Assembly: GCA_003648395.1 (NCBI GenBank)
Contig: QMPB01000178.1
Coordinates: forward strand, 1-7,930
DNA: 7,930 bases
Direction: 5' to 3'
Origin: Bacteroidota bacterium
Lineage (GTDB): Bacteria; Bacteroidota; Bacteroidia; Bacteroidales; UBA1556
Below are positions 1 to 6,497 of this stretch, in pieces (the stretch's first letter is position 1; each line of letters starts with the position of its first letter). The position numbers were made by a program, and so were the translations under genes. The notes beneath the pieces are model-generated. The model ran no database searches, was not told the DNA's origin, and saw only the letters and a program-made list of their open reading frames with translations.

Positions 1-1074
1 ACCCCAGTGAGCATTATAGCGCAATCCTCTATTAGTAGGAAGTCCTGTGATATAATCTTCAGGATATTTCATGCCAATTTTCTCTGCATAATCAGTATCA
101 TACATAGTAATTGGTTTTTTATAAGAACGCTGTCCGTGCGATTGTGGAGCACCCATTCCTGAAAAACTAATTAGGTGATTACCAATTTTTTTATCAACTC
201 TAAGATAAAAGAAAGCTCCTTTGGTCCATGTTTGGTCAACCCAGCCATTACCTTGTTTATAAGAACCAGCAAAAGTAACACCCCAACCATTTTTCATTCT
301 ACCAGTAGTTATTCCCAAAGAAGTTCTAAGAAAACCATCACTACCAATTTCTTGTTTTACACCAATACTACGTTTTGATTCAATACCTTTAGTAATAATA
401 TTCATAGTACCTCCGACAGAAGGGAGAGCCAATTTTGAAGCTCCCAAACCACGTTGTACTTGAATAGAACGAGTTACAGCATCAAGACCAAACCAATTTG
501 ACCAATATACCCAACCATTTTCCATGTCATTTACAGGAATTCCATCAAGCATTACGGCAATATTTCTTTGATTAAAACCACGAATATTAATTCTAGCATC
601 TCCATCGCCACCACCTTGTTGAGTTGCATAAACTCCAGGAGTAGAATTAAGCACCATTGGTATATCTTGAGAAGCAAGTTCCTCTTCTAATTGAGCTGGT
701 TTAATTGTAGAAAAAGCCACAGGAGTTTCTCTTGAGCGAGCAACATCTGCAACTACCTCTACAGCTTCTAGAGTAGTATTATTTAGTTTTATTTTTACTT
801 TAACAACTGGTTTATCTAGTTTTATTTTCTTTACTAATTGATCGTAGCCAACATAGGAGAATGTTAGTTCATAATCTCCATATGGTAAATCAAACTCAAA
901 AACTCCATTAACATCAGTAATTGCACCTTTACCAGGAGCATACATAATATTAACACCAATTAATGATTCTCCATTAATTCCATCAGTTACTAATCCTTTT
1001 ATCTTTCCATTCTGAGAGAATGCTAAGAAATTTATAATTAGAAATAAGGCAGTGAGAAGTAGTTTTCTATCCAT
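1..1074 (-). CDS. TonB-dependent outer-membrane receptor, N-terminal part (runs off left edge)
   Basis: The frame is open for 358 codons from an ATG at 1074 to the window edge, with no stop, so the C-terminal part (most of the beta-barrel) is missing. Residues 1-20 form a signal peptide (MDRK, then a hydrophobic run ending LAFS) followed by Gln21. Residues about 22-98 look like a carboxypeptidase-regulatory-like beta-sandwich (GKIKGLVTDG, GAITDVNGVFEFDLPYGDYE, SYVGYD). A TonB plug domain spans about 113-235, with RINIRGF at 161-167, VMLDGIPVNDME at 174-185, IQVQRGLGASKLALPSVGG at 204-222 and NIIT at 225-228. Barrel strands begin after about 235. Such receptors import a bound ligand across the outer membrane using TonB/ExbBD energy; the substrate cannot be read here. 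No SusD-like partner is visible, though one could lie beyond the left edge. The gene starts 21 bp after a terminator hairpin and I see no clear -7 box in front of it. Family assignment is secure; specificity is unknown. Confidence 0.93.
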   Translation of the reverse strand, partial: MDRKLLLTALFLIINFLAFSQNGKIKGLVTDGINGESLIGVNIMYAPGKGAITDVNGVFEFDLPYGDYELTFSYVGYDQLVKKIKLDKPVVKVKIKLNNTTLEAVEVVADVARSRETPVAFSTIKPAQLEEELASQDIPMVLNSTPGVYATQQGGGDGDARINIRGFNQRNIAVMLDGIPVNDMENGWVYWSNWFGLDAVTRSIQVQRGLGASKLALPSVGGTMNIITKGIESKRSIGVKQEIGSDGFLRTSLGITTGRMKNGWGVTFAGSYKQGNGWVDQTWTKGAFFYLRVDKKIGNHLISFSGMGAPQSHGQRSYKKPITMYDTDYAEKIGMKYPEDYITGLPTNRGLRYNAHWG

Positions 1075-1094
1075 AGCAATTGAAATTAAGATAT

Positions 1095-1133
1095 ATTCCA
1101 AAAAAACCCTCGTTTAGGAGGGTTTTTTGGAAT
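1095..1133 (-). terminator. Rho-independent terminator hairpin after the lamin-tail gene
   Basis: An inverted repeat pairs ATTCC + A7 + CCCTC (1095-1111) with GAGGG + T6 + GGAAT (1118-1133), leaving one unpaired A and the loop GTTTAG (1112-1117). On the minus strand the GC-rich core CCCTC/GAGGG is followed by seven T, the usual intrinsic terminator shape, 17 bp past the stop of the gene at 1151-2089. The A/T tracts on both sides make it nearly symmetrical, so it could stop transcription from either strand. It should separate the lamin-tail gene from the TonB-receptor gene. Confidence 0.88.
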
Positions 1134-1150
1134 AGTGTATTGAATAAATT

Positions 1151-2089
1151 CTAATTAAGTATAATCTTTTTAGTAATGCTAGTTTTATCAGCAAAGAAAA
1201 CATTCACCATATAGATTCCTTTTTGAAGCCCATCAGTTAATATTTTCATATCGCCTCTTTGAACAGGATTTTTCTCTGAGATAACGATTTGACCAGCTAC
1301 ATTAAGAACCTCAACTGAACTAATAATTTCAGTTCCTTTAACCATAAACCAACCGTTTGTTGATGGGTTTGGATAGAAGAAACAGTTATTATTTTTCTTA
1401 GTAATAGTAACGAAACCATTAGGATGACAAGAGTTATTATGATATCCAAGATGGTCGAAAGTTTGATTTCCTAAAGAATCCCATTCAGCAGCAGGGTTAA
1501 AGAAAGCAGGATTATCAACAACTCCTTGTTGAATATCAAATTTACGAATTAATGTATTTCTTCTAGTCCACCAACGAGCACCACCTGCACTAGTAAATCC
1601 ATTAGCAGTATCAGCAGTCCAAGCAATACCTGGGTCTTCATTTATTTTACCAATTATATCAACATAAGTTCCATCAGATTTCTTCTCTAATGTAATAGCA
1701 TCATTACCATTAAAATACATCATTTTATTATCATTATATACAGGGCAAATAAATGTATCAGCAATAGCCATTAAAGCAGGGTCTACAATTGTATCGTAAC
1801 CTGTTCCTGCAGGATCTCTTTTATCAGAAACTACCACCCAAACATCTGCAGAAGCAAGCATTTGTCCAGTTGGTGCAAAATCTGCAGCATAAGGAGTAGT
1901 ACCTCCATTAGAATAACGTACTAATTGATATTGTGACATATCAACATCTGCATCAGTAGGGTTATAAATTTCTAGAGCTCTATTGTTTCCATAGCCTTGA
2001 ACATATTCTGAAATGAATAGTTCGTTACATTGTGAGAATCCAATTGCACTAACAAATAATGCAAGAGTTAAAAGTAAAGTTTGTTTCAT
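1151..2089 (-). CDS. Secreted lamin-tail-domain protein with T9SS type A sorting domain
   Basis: This 312-residue protein is predicted to be exported. A signal peptide spans residues 1-19 (ends AIGFS) with Gln20 at the likely mature N-terminus. Residues about 23-217 match the lamin-tail (LTD) architecture of bacterial extracellular proteins: LFISEYVQGYGNNRALEIYN at 24-43, NGNDAITLEK at 127-136, VDIIGKINEDPG at 143-154, TRRNTLIRK at 175-183 and EWDSLGNQTFDHLGYH at 202-217. Residues about 238-312 form a T9SS type A C-terminal domain (YPNPSTNGW, VEVLNVAGQIV, LQKGIYMVNV, KKIILN), which is normally cleaved on export and surface attachment. Known family context: such LTDs are often fused to secreted nucleases or phosphatases and may bind DNA or the surface, but no catalytic domain is present here. 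It probably acts as a surface or adaptor protein (inference). The ATG at 2087-2089 fits the signal peptide, and a candidate promoter lies about 45 bp upstream. An intrinsic terminator follows the stop. Confidence 0.88.
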   Translation of the reverse strand: MKQTLLLTLALFVSAIGFSQCNELFISEYVQGYGNNRALEIYNPTDADVDMSQYQLVRYSNGGTTPYAADFAPTGQMLASADVWVVVSDKRDPAGTGYDTIVDPALMAIADTFICPVYNDNKMMYFNGNDAITLEKKSDGTYVDIIGKINEDPGIAWTADTANGFTSAGGARWWTRRNTLIRKFDIQQGVVDNPAFFNPAAEWDSLGNQTFDHLGYHNNSCHPNGFVTITKKNNNCFFYPNPSTNGWFMVKGTEIISSVEVLNVAGQIVISEKNPVQRGDMKILTDGLQKGIYMVNVFFADKTSITKKIILN

Positions 2090-2133
2090 GTTATAAATTA
2101 TTTTAAATGATTATTTCAATAAATACTGAACTA

Positions 2134-2141
2134 CAAAAGTA
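2134..2141 (-). promoter_or_regulatory. Candidate Bacteroidota -7 box (TACTTTTG) for the lamin-tail gene
   Basis: Read on the minus strand, TACTTTTG matches the Bacteroidota sigma-70 -7 consensus TAnnTTTG exactly. It sits 45 bp upstream of the ATG at 2089, implying a 5' leader of roughly 40 nt. I do not see a convincing TTG -33 element at the usual spacing, so the call rests on the -7 box and its position. It would make the gene transcriptionally independent of the upstream ATPase gene, whose stop lies 104 bp before the ATG. Confidence 0.5.
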
Positions 2142-2193
2142 ATAGTTTTTTTGTTTGGTAGTCATAACTATATCTTAGATTTATGTTAAATTA

Positions 2194-3366
2194 TCAACTT
2201 AATAAGCCATAGTTTAGTTGGCGAAGCCATTCTTTAAGAACAGGATTATCAACTTTATATTTATTATCCGTTGTTTTATATATTAAACTCTTTTTTATTA
2301 GAGCTCCTAATGTAACTGATATTGAAGAGCTTATTGGGAGTTCGTACTCCCTACGAGTACTATCGGCAAAAAGCGCCACATCATTATCAATAATTGCTAT
2401 AGCTGTAAGTACTCTTCTCTGATTACTACTCAATTGGTCGTAAATTGTTTGAAAAATAATACTTTGACTGTTAATAATTTTGTTCATCCACCCTTGATTA
2501 AAGTATTTCTCATTTTCATCTTCACCATATCTAAGTAGATCAAATACTACAGAAGCAAAATATTGGGTAAAATGAGGATGAAGTTCTGATTTCTCCAATA
2601 TCTCAGTTATTGTATCATTATTAATAGAGATATTACTTTTCTTGAATTTTTCCTTAATGAACTTACGTAAGTCTTTTTCTGATATTTCTGATAAATCCAT
2701 TTTAACAGCAAACTCATAAAAAGGAGAATTTGTACTAGCAAAAATTGAGTGCATTAACGATTGTTTACTCCCAAGAAATATGTATGATACGTTTTTATGA
2801 TTTTGAAAAGCTGTACGCATCCAATTTATTATAAAAGGGTCTATTCTTTCAATTTCTTGAAATTCATCAAATGCAATACAAATTTTTATACCCTTATCTT
2901 TTGCAAAAAATTCAGGCATATTAAGTAACTGTTCTATGTCTATTTGGTTATCTATTTGTTTCTTTTCAATAGTCATTGAAGGAAATCCTTCAGCATTTAG
3001 CGTTACAATAGGATGAAGATTTGTAAAGTATTTACTCAAGTTTTTAGAAATTGCCTTTAATTCATGCTTCCAATCAAAAAGATTTTCTGACAATATTTCT
3101 GAATACTTTTTGGCAAAATCGTATAATGATTTTACATTATAAAGGTCGATAAAAATTGTCTTTGTACCCTCAATTTCCTCAAAAGCACGTTTTATTAAAG
3201 AGCTTTTTCCAAATCTTCTAGGTGAATATAGCCAGAAAGAATAGTTATCAAAAACATATTGTTTTATTATTCGTAATTCTTCAACTCTATTACAAAAGTT
3301 ATCACCATCAATGATAGAACCAAATTTAAAAGGATTTTTGATTTTGCTAATTTCCGAAGGTTGCAT
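2194..3366 (-). CDS. Stand-alone P-loop ATPase of the archaeal-ATPase/STAND-like AAA group
   Basis: This 390-residue protein has no signal peptide and is probably cytoplasmic. The N-terminus (NPFKFGSIIDG, then CNRVEEL at 25-31) is the lead-in typical of ATPase_2/AAA_14-like proteins. The Walker A-like loop is SPRRFGKSSL at 48-57, with the first Gly of the classic motif replaced by Ser. Walker B is KICIAFDEF at 161-169, with D167 and E168. A sensor-1-like strand is YIFLGSKQS at 195-203. Residues about 311-385 look like a winged-helix domain ending in YKVDNPVLKEWLR, common at the C-terminus of this family. The role of these ATPases is mostly unknown and the target cannot be predicted; a DNA-binding or regulatory function is possible from the winged helix (inference). 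The gene stands alone between ispH and the lamin-tail gene, with its own candidate promoter and an unusual 15-bp tandem repeat just upstream. The start at 3366 directly precedes the conserved N-terminus. Confidence 0.82.
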   Translation of the reverse strand: MQPSEISKIKNPFKFGSIIDGDNFCNRVEELRIIKQYVFDNYSFWLYSPRRFGKSSLIKRAFEEIEGTKTIFIDLYNVKSLYDFAKKYSEILSENLFDWKHELKAISKNLSKYFTNLHPIVTLNAEGFPSMTIEKKQIDNQIDIEQLLNMPEFFAKDKGIKICIAFDEFQEIERIDPFIINWMRTAFQNHKNVSYIFLGSKQSLMHSIFASTNSPFYEFAVKMDLSEISEKDLRKFIKEKFKKSNISINNDTITEILEKSELHPHFTQYFASVVFDLLRYGEDENEKYFNQGWMNKIINSQSIIFQTIYDQLSSNQRRVLTAIAIIDNDVALFADSTRREYELPISSSISVTLGALIKKSLIYKTTDNKYKVDNPVLKEWLRQLNYGLLS

Positions 3367-3393
3367 AAATTATAATTTTAAAGTCCCTAAATA

Positions 3394-3473
3394 TTACGTG
3401 TCGTAAAATTACATGTCGTAAAATTACGTGTCGTAAAATTACGTGTCGTAAAATTACGTGTCGTAAAATTACG
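3394..3473. repeat. Tandem array: five 15-bp units plus a partial unit
   Basis: The unit TTACGTGTCGTAAAA repeats at 3394, 3409, 3424, 3439 and 3454, followed by the partial TTACG at 3469-3473. Four of the five units are identical; unit 2 reads TTACA instead of TTACG. Each unit is a small inverted repeat (TTACG-TGT-CGTAA), so the array is an alternating series of TTACG and CGTAA half-sites separated by 3 and then 2 bases. It lies 28-107 bp upstream of the ATPase ATG and just downstream of that gene's candidate -7 box. It could be clustered operator sites or a series of small leader hairpins, or it could simply be a slippage-expanded repeat. No function is proven. Confidence 0.95.
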
Positions 3474-3476
3474 AAA

Positions 3477-3484
3477 CAAAGGTA
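3477..3484 (-). promoter_or_regulatory. Candidate Bacteroidota -7 box (TACCTTTG) for the ATPase gene
   Basis: On the minus strand TACCTTTG matches TAnnTTTG exactly and lies 111 bp upstream of the ATPase ATG. Transcription would start near 3470-3472, right at the beginning of the 15-bp tandem array, which would put the whole array in the 5' leader. No good TTG -33 element is visible at about 19-21 bp spacing; the nearest TTG, at 3512-3514, is 27 bp away. Moderate confidence only. Confidence 0.45.
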
Positions 3485-3529
3485 GCAATTATTTTATAAT
3501 GAGAAAATAACCAACGGAAATAATCTATT

Positions 3530-4405
3530 TTAGCCTAAATTTAAAGTGTTTACAGTCTTCTTAACCTCATCCATGAGCCAACGAGGGGTAGAAGTAGCAC
3601 CACAAATACCAATACTATTATCTTTTGAAAACCATTCCTTCTTAATTTCATCTGGTGAGCTAACAAAATATGTTTGGGGATTGGTTTCTTTACAAATACC
3701 ATATAAATATTTACCATTGGAACTTTTCTTACCACTTACAAAAAGCACAATATCATGATTTGTAGAGAATTCGCGTAATTGAGGAGCACGATGTGCTACT
3801 TGGCGGCAAATAGTATCGTTAATAATAAACTCAGCATTTGTTTTAGCTTCTTTTTGTTTTAACTCAATTTCCTTTACTAAACTATTAAAGCCTTCTATTC
3901 CTTTGGTTGTCTGAGAATAAAGATTAATAGGCTTATCAAAATCTACCTTATCCAAATCATTCTTATCACTCACAATAATTGCATTATTAAAAGTTTGCCC
4001 TGCAAGACCAACAACCTCTGCGTGACCAGGTTTACCATAAATTACAACTTGCCCATCTTTTTTAATAATTTTATCATAACCTTGACGGACATTGTTTTGT
4101 AAGCGAAGTACTACAGGACATGAGGCATCAATAAGCTCAATACCGTTTTCAACAGCTATTTTATATGTCTCAGGGGGTTCTCCATGAGCACGTATTAATA
4201 CCTTCTCATTCTTTAAATTTCTAAATTCTTCGTGATTTATTATTACCAAACCAAGTTTATTTAGCCTTTCCACTTCCATATTATTGTGCACAATATCACC
4301 CAAGCAATATAGTTTATCAGTTGTTTTAAGTATATCTTCTGCTGCTTGAATTGCATTTACTACACCAAAACAAAAGCCTGAATTTTTATCGATATTTATG
4401 TTCAT
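3530..4405 (-). CDS. ispH: 4-hydroxy-3-methylbut-2-enyl diphosphate reductase (IspH/LytB)
   Basis: IspH catalyses the last step of the methylerythritol-phosphate pathway, reducing HMBPP to IPP and DMAPP with a [4Fe-4S] cluster in the cytoplasm. All three cluster cysteines are present: C12 (SGFCFGV), C96 (DASCPVV) and C200 (NDTICRQV). Other active-site motifs are also intact: H40 in LGDIVHNN, H74 in RAHGEPP, H128 and E130 in GKPGHAEVVG, SQTT at 164-167, SSN at 228-230, and the C-terminal GATSTPRW at 269-276. At 291 residues it is slightly shorter than the E. coli enzyme but full length for the fold. The ATG at 4405 places C12 at its conserved distance from the N-terminus. The upstream gap is occupied by inverted repeats and shows no recognisable -7 box, so the promoter is unclear. 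Its neighbours have no link to isoprenoid synthesis. Confidence 0.97.
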   Translation of the reverse strand: MNINIDKNSGFCFGVVNAIQAAEDILKTTDKLYCLGDIVHNNMEVERLNKLGLVIINHEEFRNLKNEKVLIRAHGEPPETYKIAVENGIELIDASCPVVLRLQNNVRQGYDKIIKKDGQVVIYGKPGHAEVVGLAGQTFNNAIIVSDKNDLDKVDFDKPINLYSQTTKGIEGFNSLVKEIELKQKEAKTNAEFIINDTICRQVAHRAPQLREFSTNHDIVLFVSGKKSSNGKYLYGICKETNPQTYFVSSPDEIKKEWFSKDNSIGICGATSTPRWLMDEVKKTVNTLNLG

Positions 4406-4414
4406 TGTTATAAT

Positions 4415-4446
4415 TGTTTATTTGGTGATTTGTTTATTTGGTGATT
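4415..4446. repeat. 16-bp perfect direct repeat, two copies
   Basis: The sequence TGTTTATTTGGTGATT occurs at 4415-4430 and again, without change, at 4431-4446, followed by TG. It contains the 12-mer TTTGGTGATTTG (4421-4432 and 4437-4448), which occurs a third time at 6570-6581 in the gap after gltX. The repeat begins only 10 bp upstream of the ispH start codon. Confidence 0.9.
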
Positions 4447-4552
4447 TGAGTTGTATTAAATGGTTATTTGTTGATTCCTGATTACTCGGAATAAATTGTT
4501 TATCTGAGATGTAAATAATCAAATAACCAGTTCCACAACTCACCAAATAACC
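4433..4552. repeat. Long imperfect inverted repeat filling the ispH / lipoprotein gap
   Basis: The left half (about 4433-4476) pairs imperfectly with the right half (about 4516-4552). TGGTTATTTG at 4461-4470 is the exact reverse complement of CAAATAACCA at 4520-4529. TTATTTGGTGA (4434-4444) faces TCACCAAATAA (4540-4550). The centre holds two degenerate, oppositely oriented copies of the element seen after gltX: 4473-4497 forward (22 of 25 aligned bases plus a 3-base gap versus the copy at 6537) and about 4491-4523 reversed (begins TTTGATTATT). The transcript could fold into a long interrupted stem. There is no U-tract, so I do not call it an intrinsic terminator. This gap holds no gene. Confidence 0.75.
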
Positions 4553-4558
4553 ATTTTA

Positions 4559-5212
4559 TTAATATCTAAAACTAAAGCCACTATTGACATTTAACTCAAT
4601 AATCTCTTTTCCAGAAGTTCGGTTGCTAAAAATCTTTTTATCTTGACTTAAGCTACCTCTTTCAATACTAAAATTATTTATTGAATTAGGAACATGGATT
4701 ATGGTTTTATAATGCAAATAATTGACAATAGTATAATCTTCAAAAGAATCCTTAATTTCTCCGTAATATTCTTTGATATAAGGTGTTGCATTTCTTAATT
4801 TTATTTTATGCTTTCTAATAATTACCATATTAGGAGAGTACCATTTGTAATCCATTTCAAGTAATTTGTAATAGGCTTCGTTTAATGCTTTTTGATTCTT
4901 AAAATTAAAACCAATCCCTATTCTTCCTTGTGCAGGTTGAGTATAAGATTCTATATTAGAAATCCCTTTAACGTCTTGTAAAAGTTTAGCTGATTCAGAA
5001 GGGAAATGAATAATGTACTCTTTAATCTTTGGACTTACTTTGTCGCTTTCTGTAATCATAAGTCCAGCAATGGCATTCATTTCTATACCCAAAAATACAG
5101 TTCCGCTCTTATCCTTATTTATCTTTATTTCATTAAGAAAATCAATACATGAAGTTGTGCCTAATAATAAAAAAATCGTACTTAGTACTACTATTATTTT
5201 GCTAATTCTCAT
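4559..5212 (-). CDS. Putative lipoprotein of unknown function
   Basis: I do not recognise this 217-residue protein. It starts with a lipoprotein signal: MRISK, a hydrophobic stretch, and a lipobox-like LGTTSC, so Cys22 would be lipidated and the mature protein anchored to a membrane facing the periplasm or cell surface. Right after Cys22 comes IDFLNEIKINKDKSGTVFLG (23-42), a strand-turn-strand look with a DKSG turn. The rest is mixed alpha/beta, with a C-terminus ending in the aromatic run GFSFRY. No catalytic motif is visible. Its ATG overlaps the stop of the upstream secreted EEP-fold gene by one base (TAATG on the minus strand), a classic sign of translational coupling. The two proteins are therefore probably made together, and the lipoprotein may assist, anchor or regulate the secreted enzyme (inference). 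Downstream lies a long inverted repeat. Confidence 0.75.
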   Translation of the reverse strand: MRISKIIVVLSTIFLLLGTTSCIDFLNEIKINKDKSGTVFLGIEMNAIAGLMITESDKVSPKIKEYIIHFPSESAKLLQDVKGISNIESYTQPAQGRIGIGFNFKNQKALNEAYYKLLEMDYKWYSPNMVIIRKHKIKLRNATPYIKEYYGEIKDSFEDYTIVNYLHYKTIIHVPNSINNFSIERGSLSQDKKIFSNRTSGKEIIELNVNSGFSFRY

Positions 5213-6492
5213 TAGTACTTTATTAATTTTGAATTATACCTAGAAATACCTTTAAAATCCAATATTCTCATAATATACATACCAGAAGATAAACTATTTG
5301 TTAATAATTTTATATGAGTATTATCTTTTACTTCAACTTCTTTTTGAATTAATTTTGTACCATTAATACTCCACAATTCTATTGTAAAATGATCTGAGAA
5401 ATCGGTTTCAAAATACAAATCTACATTATCATTTATAGGATTTTGATAATAAACTTTGAATTTTTTGCCATCAAAATTATCGATAGATGATACTAAATCA
5501 TCGAGATGTAGCTCTAAAGTAATTGGGAGATGGTCGCTCATATTGTAAAGAGTATTTAATATATTTGCAGGAACACTATTATTAGTTCCGTTAGTTATTG
5601 ATTTATTAAAATGATTTCCGTCATTACCTATTACAGTATATGAATTATTTTTGTAGTGAATATGATTATTAGCATTCTTAATATCATTAGAAATAAGAAT
5701 AAAATCGAATCTATCGTCTAAGCCGCCACCACTGGCACAACCATTTGAATTAGTGTGAGTAGACTGAGTGTGAATGGCAGCAAAACTACTATTATTATTC
5801 CAGTTGCCAGAGGTGTTTATTGGGTCATTAAACTTATATGTAGAGTTAGAATAATTTATTAAACTTTGATATGCAGGCTCACTACTTTTGTAGAGATTAA
5901 AATCGCCCATGAATAGATAATTACCATGATAGTTGTGTTGAACTAAATAACTCATAGCAGTATTTATCATTGATGCACGTTTGGTTCTACTAGAAGATGT
6001 ATTTCCTGCTTTTAGATGTGCAACTATACAGTTTAAGAAAACTGTATCATTAGTTTGTGCAAGATTTGGACTATTATAATATAATTTGTAGAGAGCAATA
6101 TCTCTCACTTCATTTTGTAAACTCTCAGATCCAATATATGTAAATTTAGACTTATTATAATAAAGCATATTTACCAAATCGCTTCCGTTGGTTTTAACAT
6201 AATCTGATTTGCCATAAGTATTAGACTGATAATTCATTACCGAATCCAATAGACGGCCAGTTACATATGTATTTGCTGCAATCTCGTTTACAGTAAATAT
6301 GTCTGGTTGAACGTAATTGATAATTTCTCGCAGATAAACTTCTTTGTCTGCCATATTATTATTAGTAACTGTACAATAGGATGTTATATTTCCATAATTT
6401 AACAGATTGTATTGCATTATTTTAATGTCGTCCTGAGCAAAGGAATTTAGTCCTATGAAAAGAAGAATAGTTGATATTATTGATTTTGTCAT
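5212..6492 (-). CDS. Secreted endonuclease/exonuclease/phosphatase-fold protein with T9SS sorting domain
   Basis: This 426-residue exported protein has a signal peptide at 1-19 (ending LNSFA) followed by Gln20. Residues about 23-330 form an endonuclease/exonuclease/phosphatase (EEP, DNase I-like) domain with the expected metal and catalytic motifs: IMQYNLLNYG (N29), FTVNEIA (E70), VAHLKAG (H159), MGDFNLY (D197, N199), DRFDFILIS (D263) and SDHLPI (D320, H321). All key residues of an active phosphoesterase appear intact; the substrate could be DNA, RNA or a phosphate ester and cannot be fixed from sequence. Residues about 345-426 resemble a T9SS type A C-terminal domain (VYYQNPINDNVDLYF, FTIELWSINGTKLIQ, SSGMYIMRI, SKLIKY), so the protein is probably sent to the cell surface or medium. 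It heads a two-gene unit with the coupled lipoprotein. The 109-bp gap before it is packed with repeats and I see no clear promoter there. Confidence 0.88.
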   Translation of the reverse strand: MTKSIISTILLFIGLNSFAQDDIKIMQYNLLNYGNITSYCTVTNNNMADKEVYLREIINYVQPDIFTVNEIAANTYVTGRLLDSVMNYQSNTYGKSDYVKTNGSDLVNMLYYNKSKFTYIGSESLQNEVRDIALYKLYYNSPNLAQTNDTVFLNCIVAHLKAGNTSSSRTKRASMINTAMSYLVQHNYHGNYLFMGDFNLYKSSEPAYQSLINYSNSTYKFNDPINTSGNWNNNSSFAAIHTQSTHTNSNGCASGGGLDDRFDFILISNDIKNANNHIHYKNNSYTVIGNDGNHFNKSITNGTNNSVPANILNTLYNMSDHLPITLELHLDDLVSSIDNFDGKKFKVYYQNPINDNVDLYFETDFSDHFTIELWSINGTKLIQKEVEVKDNTHIKLLTNSLSSGMYIMRILDFKGISRYNSKLIKY

Positions 6493-6497
6493 TGTTG

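Noticed and set aside
175..378. Plus-strand open frame of 67 codons
   Set aside because: It lies fully inside the TonB-receptor gene on the opposite strand, whose translation carries clear domain motifs. The plus frame shows low-complexity Ser/Thr and no recognisable features.
3394..3473. Regularly spaced repeats that might suggest a CRISPR array
   Set aside because: The units are 15 bp and directly contiguous, with no unique spacers, and no cas genes are present. It is a simple tandem repeat.
3489..3510. TTATTTT/AAAATAA inverted repeat downstream of ispH
   Set aside because: The 7-bp stem is entirely A/T with an 8-base loop. In DNA this AT-rich such a match is expected by chance, and it would be too weak for a terminator.
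3546..3758. Opposite-strand and alternate-frame open frames inside ispH (including 3550-3735 on the minus strand)
   Set aside because: Both are wholly inside ispH, whose product has all catalytic cysteines. The shadow products have no motif or signal.
5013..5243. Plus-strand open frame of 76 codons with hydrophobic stretches
   Set aside because: It is antisense to the lipoprotein signal region and the end of the EEP gene. The hydrophobic run is the mirror of the AT-rich signal-peptide codons, not a separate membrane protein.
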